In this document: one piece after another, positions 26,014 to 27,931 of the stretch
Layout of the letters: each line of letters starts with the position of its first letter
Numbering within the stretch: position 1 is the first letter of the stretch
Source of the DNA: CAZGTQ01 sp964528575
GTDB lineage: Bacteria; Planctomycetota; UBA1135; GCA-002686595
Assembly (NCBI GenBank): GCA_964528575.1
Contig: CAZGTQ010000028.1
Location: 1-27,931 of the forward strand
Length of the DNA stretch: 27,931 bases
Direction of reading: 5' to 3'
The notes under the pieces: generated by a model
What the model saw: the letters and a program-made list of their open reading frames with translations, nothing else
Told to the model about the DNA's origin: nothing
The model's database searches: none
Translations under genes and position numbers: made by a program

Positions 26014-27931
26014 TCAGAAGCGGAACGGGACGCGCAGGAAGCGCAGCGCCGGGAGCGGCGTCGTCGGCCCCGCCGTGCCCACGTCGAACAGGACGTCGAA
26101 GCGGAAGAAGTCGACGCCGGGAACGTCGAGCGCGGCCGCGTTCGCGTTCGCCGGCACGAGGATGCTCGCCTCGTCGGGCGCGCCGGACGGCGTCGAGCCG
26201 GTGCCCTCGAAGAGCACGCGCACGCTCGCGCTCTGCGGGAGCACGTCAGCGCCGCCCAATGTCTCGACCTGGAAGAAGCGCGGCACGAGGCGCGCCTCGA
26301 CCGCCGGCGCGACGAAGCTCGTGAGCGGCGGGCCGCCGCCGTCGACGACGAGCGTCACGGTCGCGGCGGCCGTGTCGGCGCTCGCGTCGACGACGTCGAA
26401 GCGCGCGCTGGTCGCCGGCGCGGCCGGATCGACGAGCTCGACCGCGAACCAGCGCAGGAGCTGCGGGTTGCGCAGGTACACGTCGTTCGGACCGGTCGCG
26501 ATCGGCGTCGCGTCGAGGGTCACGGCGAATCCGCTCGGACCGATCGACGGCACGCCCGGCGCCGGGACGAGGACCTGCGCGAGCAGCGGCGGGAGCGGGT
26601 CGACGCCCCCGTTCTGGTCGAGATCGAGCACGAGCCCGCTCGCCGTGTCGGTGCCGCCGAAGAAGAAGCTCACCTGGTCGATCGTCCCGCCGACGCCGAC
26701 CTCGGCACCGCCGAGCGGGATCCATGTCGAGCGCGCGCGCGAGCGCGGCCCGTAGAACGGCTCGAGCAGGAGCGCGTCCGGGCTCGTCACGTCCGCCAGG
26801 GTCTGACCCGGCTGCAGGACGAGGTTCGGCGCGTGCACCTGGACGATCCCGGGCCCGCCGTCGCCGCCCGCGTTCGTCACGTCGGGAAGGCCGTTCGCGC
26901 CCGGCCCGCCAGCTCCGCCGAGCGCGGTGATCGCCGCGAGCGCCGCGGCCGAGACGTCGACGGTGTCGGCCGCGAGCACGATGTGTCCACCCGACCCGCC
27001 GCCCGAGCCGCCGCCCACGCGATCGACGAAGATCACGTTCTCTCCGCCGCCGCCCGCGCCGCCATCGGCGCGGATGCGTCCGGCCGCGCCGACGCGGACC
27101 ACGCCGAGCGCGAGGATCGAGACGCCGCCCCCTCCGCCGCCGCCGCCGGCGCCCTTCTCGTCGCTCGCCGGCGTCCAGGGAGCGCTCGGGAACGTCGACC
27201 CGGGGATCGCGTCGCCGCCGGCCCCGCCGCCGGTGCCGGCCCAGAGCGAGGGGAGCTCGCCCTCGATGCGCGTGCCGGCCAGCGCGTCGTAGCGCCAGCC
27301 GAAGAAGTCGTTGCCCGGATCGCCGTCGACGAACGGACCGACGCCGGCCGGACCGCCGCGAGCGGGGCTCGTGAACGTGATCGCCGAGGTCGACGTCGGC
27401 GCGCCGTCCTCGCCCCGCTCCGCGACCAGACCCACGCCGCCGGCGGGAGCGTTCGGCCCCAGCACGCCGCCGCCGCCGCCTCCGGGCCGGCGGTTCTGCT
27501 GCGGGCCCGGGGCGAAGCCGCTCTCGCCGCCCGAGCCGCCGGCGTCGACGAACGCGAACGCGCCGAACCCGCTGCCGCCGCGCGGCGTCGACGAGTTCGT
27601 GACGAAGCTCCCGGTGCCGCCGCGTCCGCCGGCGGGTCCGCCGCTCGCGCCGAGCTCGGGGATGTTCCCCGTGTTGAGCGTCGCGACGCCCGGCGAGCCG
27701 ACGCCGTCGGCGTCGAGCACGCCGAGCACCTCGACGTCGCCGGTCGCGCGGATCTGCAGCGGGTTGGGCCCTTGGGCGCGCAGCGTCGCGCCGGACTCGA
27801 TCCGCAGGTTGCGCACGTCGAGCACGCCTGCGACGCAGAGCTGCTGCGTCGTGTTCACGCTCTGGAGCGCGAGCGGCCCACCCTGGACGAGCGTCGACGT
27901 CGTGTCGAACACGAGCGTCGTCCCCGACGGG
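26014..27931 (-). CDS. Glycine-rich secreted or surface protein, N-terminus beyond the window
   Basis: The visible 638 residues are the C-terminal part of a longer protein; the frame stays open to the right edge, and the GTG at 27912 is not needed as a start. The first 350 residues consist of short repetitive strands with many GG and GGG runs and phrases such as LCVAGVLDVRNLRIESGATL and GGAGGPGANGL, as in parallel beta-helix surface proteins. The rest is beta-rich and ends with LRFLRVPFRF. One segment, LDLDQNGGVDPLPPLLAQV, resembles a calcium loop. It likely works at the cell surface, but no enzyme motif is seen. It is convergent with the sigma factor gene, with 39 bases between the stops. 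Confidence 0.7.
   Translation of the reverse strand, partial: PSGTTLVFDTTSTLVQGGPLALQSVNTTQQLCVAGVLDVRNLRIESGATLRAQGPNPLQIRATGDVEVLGVLDADGVGSPGVATLNTGNIPELGASGGPAGGRGGTGSFVTNSSTPRGGSGFGAFAFVDAGGSGGESGFAPGPQQNRRPGGGGGGVLGPNAPAGGVGLVAERGEDGAPTSTSAITFTSPARGGPAGVGPFVDGDPGNDFFGWRYDALAGTRIEGELPSLWAGTGGGAGGDAIPGSTFPSAPWTPASDEKGAGGGGGGGGVSILALGVVRVGAAGRIRADGGAGGGGENVIFVDRVGGGSGGGSGGHIVLAADTVDVSAAALAAITALGGAGGPGANGLPDVTNAGGDGGPGIVQVHAPNLVLQPGQTLADVTSPDALLLEPFYGPRSRARSTWIPLGGAEVGVGGTIDQVSFFFGGTDTASGLVLDLDQNGGVDPLPPLLAQVLVPAPGVPSIGPSGFAVTLDATPIATGPNDVYLRNPQLLRWFAVELVDPAAPATSARFDVVDASADTAAATVTLVVDGGGPPLTSFVAPAVEARLVPRFFQVETLGGADVLPQSASVRVLFEGTGSTPSGAPDEASILVPANANAAALDVPGVDFFRFDVLFDVGTAGPTTPLPALRFLRVPFRF

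Overview
The window is about 28 kb of very GC-rich bacterial DNA with G/C at nearly every third codon position. It is most likely from a member of the Planctomycetota. That is an inference from three things: a secreted FG-GAP protein whose C-terminal domain resembles one I associate with planctomycete secreted proteins, an ECF sigma factor with a membrane segment and a large C-terminal extension, and many large secreted or surface proteins beside a Hanks-type kinase. No rRNA, tRNA, CRISPR array, insertion sequence or prophage is visible.

Layout. Positions 1-624 hold only gene edges and a short signal-peptide reading frame. Positions 625-4449 carry a polyamine-type GNAT acetyltransferase facing a large secreted HExxH metallopeptidase. 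Positions 4548-8541 carry a 912-residue membrane protein with an embedded spermidine-synthase-like domain, divergent from two overlapping FKBP lipoproteins. Positions 8554-9827 are msrP translationally coupled to a small Smr protein. Positions 10007-12660 hold a secreted protein of unknown function and a seven-repeat FG-GAP propeller protein on the opposite strand.

Positions 12783-19283 are a methionine-cycle locus: a near-palindrome and -10 box, an ArsR-methyltransferase fusion regulator, a full cobalamin-dependent methionine synthase (metH), and a second gene that joins a homocysteine-methyltransferase domain directly to a MetH-type activation domain, with no folate or cobalamin module between. 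This two-domain protein is one of the two most unusual objects in the window.

Positions 19468-20961 encode a Cys-rich secreted protein with atypical codon use. Positions 21088-25974 look like a signalling cluster: a decayed lipoprotein gene, a pseudogene fragment of a kinase, a tail-anchored kinase with degenerate motifs, and divergently a patatin phospholipase followed by an ECF sigma factor whose membrane-linked C-terminal half matches the serpin fold in a colinear series of motifs. That sigma-serpin fusion is the other most unusual object. Positions 26014-27931 are the C-terminal part of a glycine-rich surface protein that leaves the window.

A recurring hexamer TACGAT, or a TAnnnT relative, lies upstream of most transcription units and is a candidate -10 box. 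In three cases it sits only 6 to 8 bases before the start codon, which suggests leaderless mRNAs.
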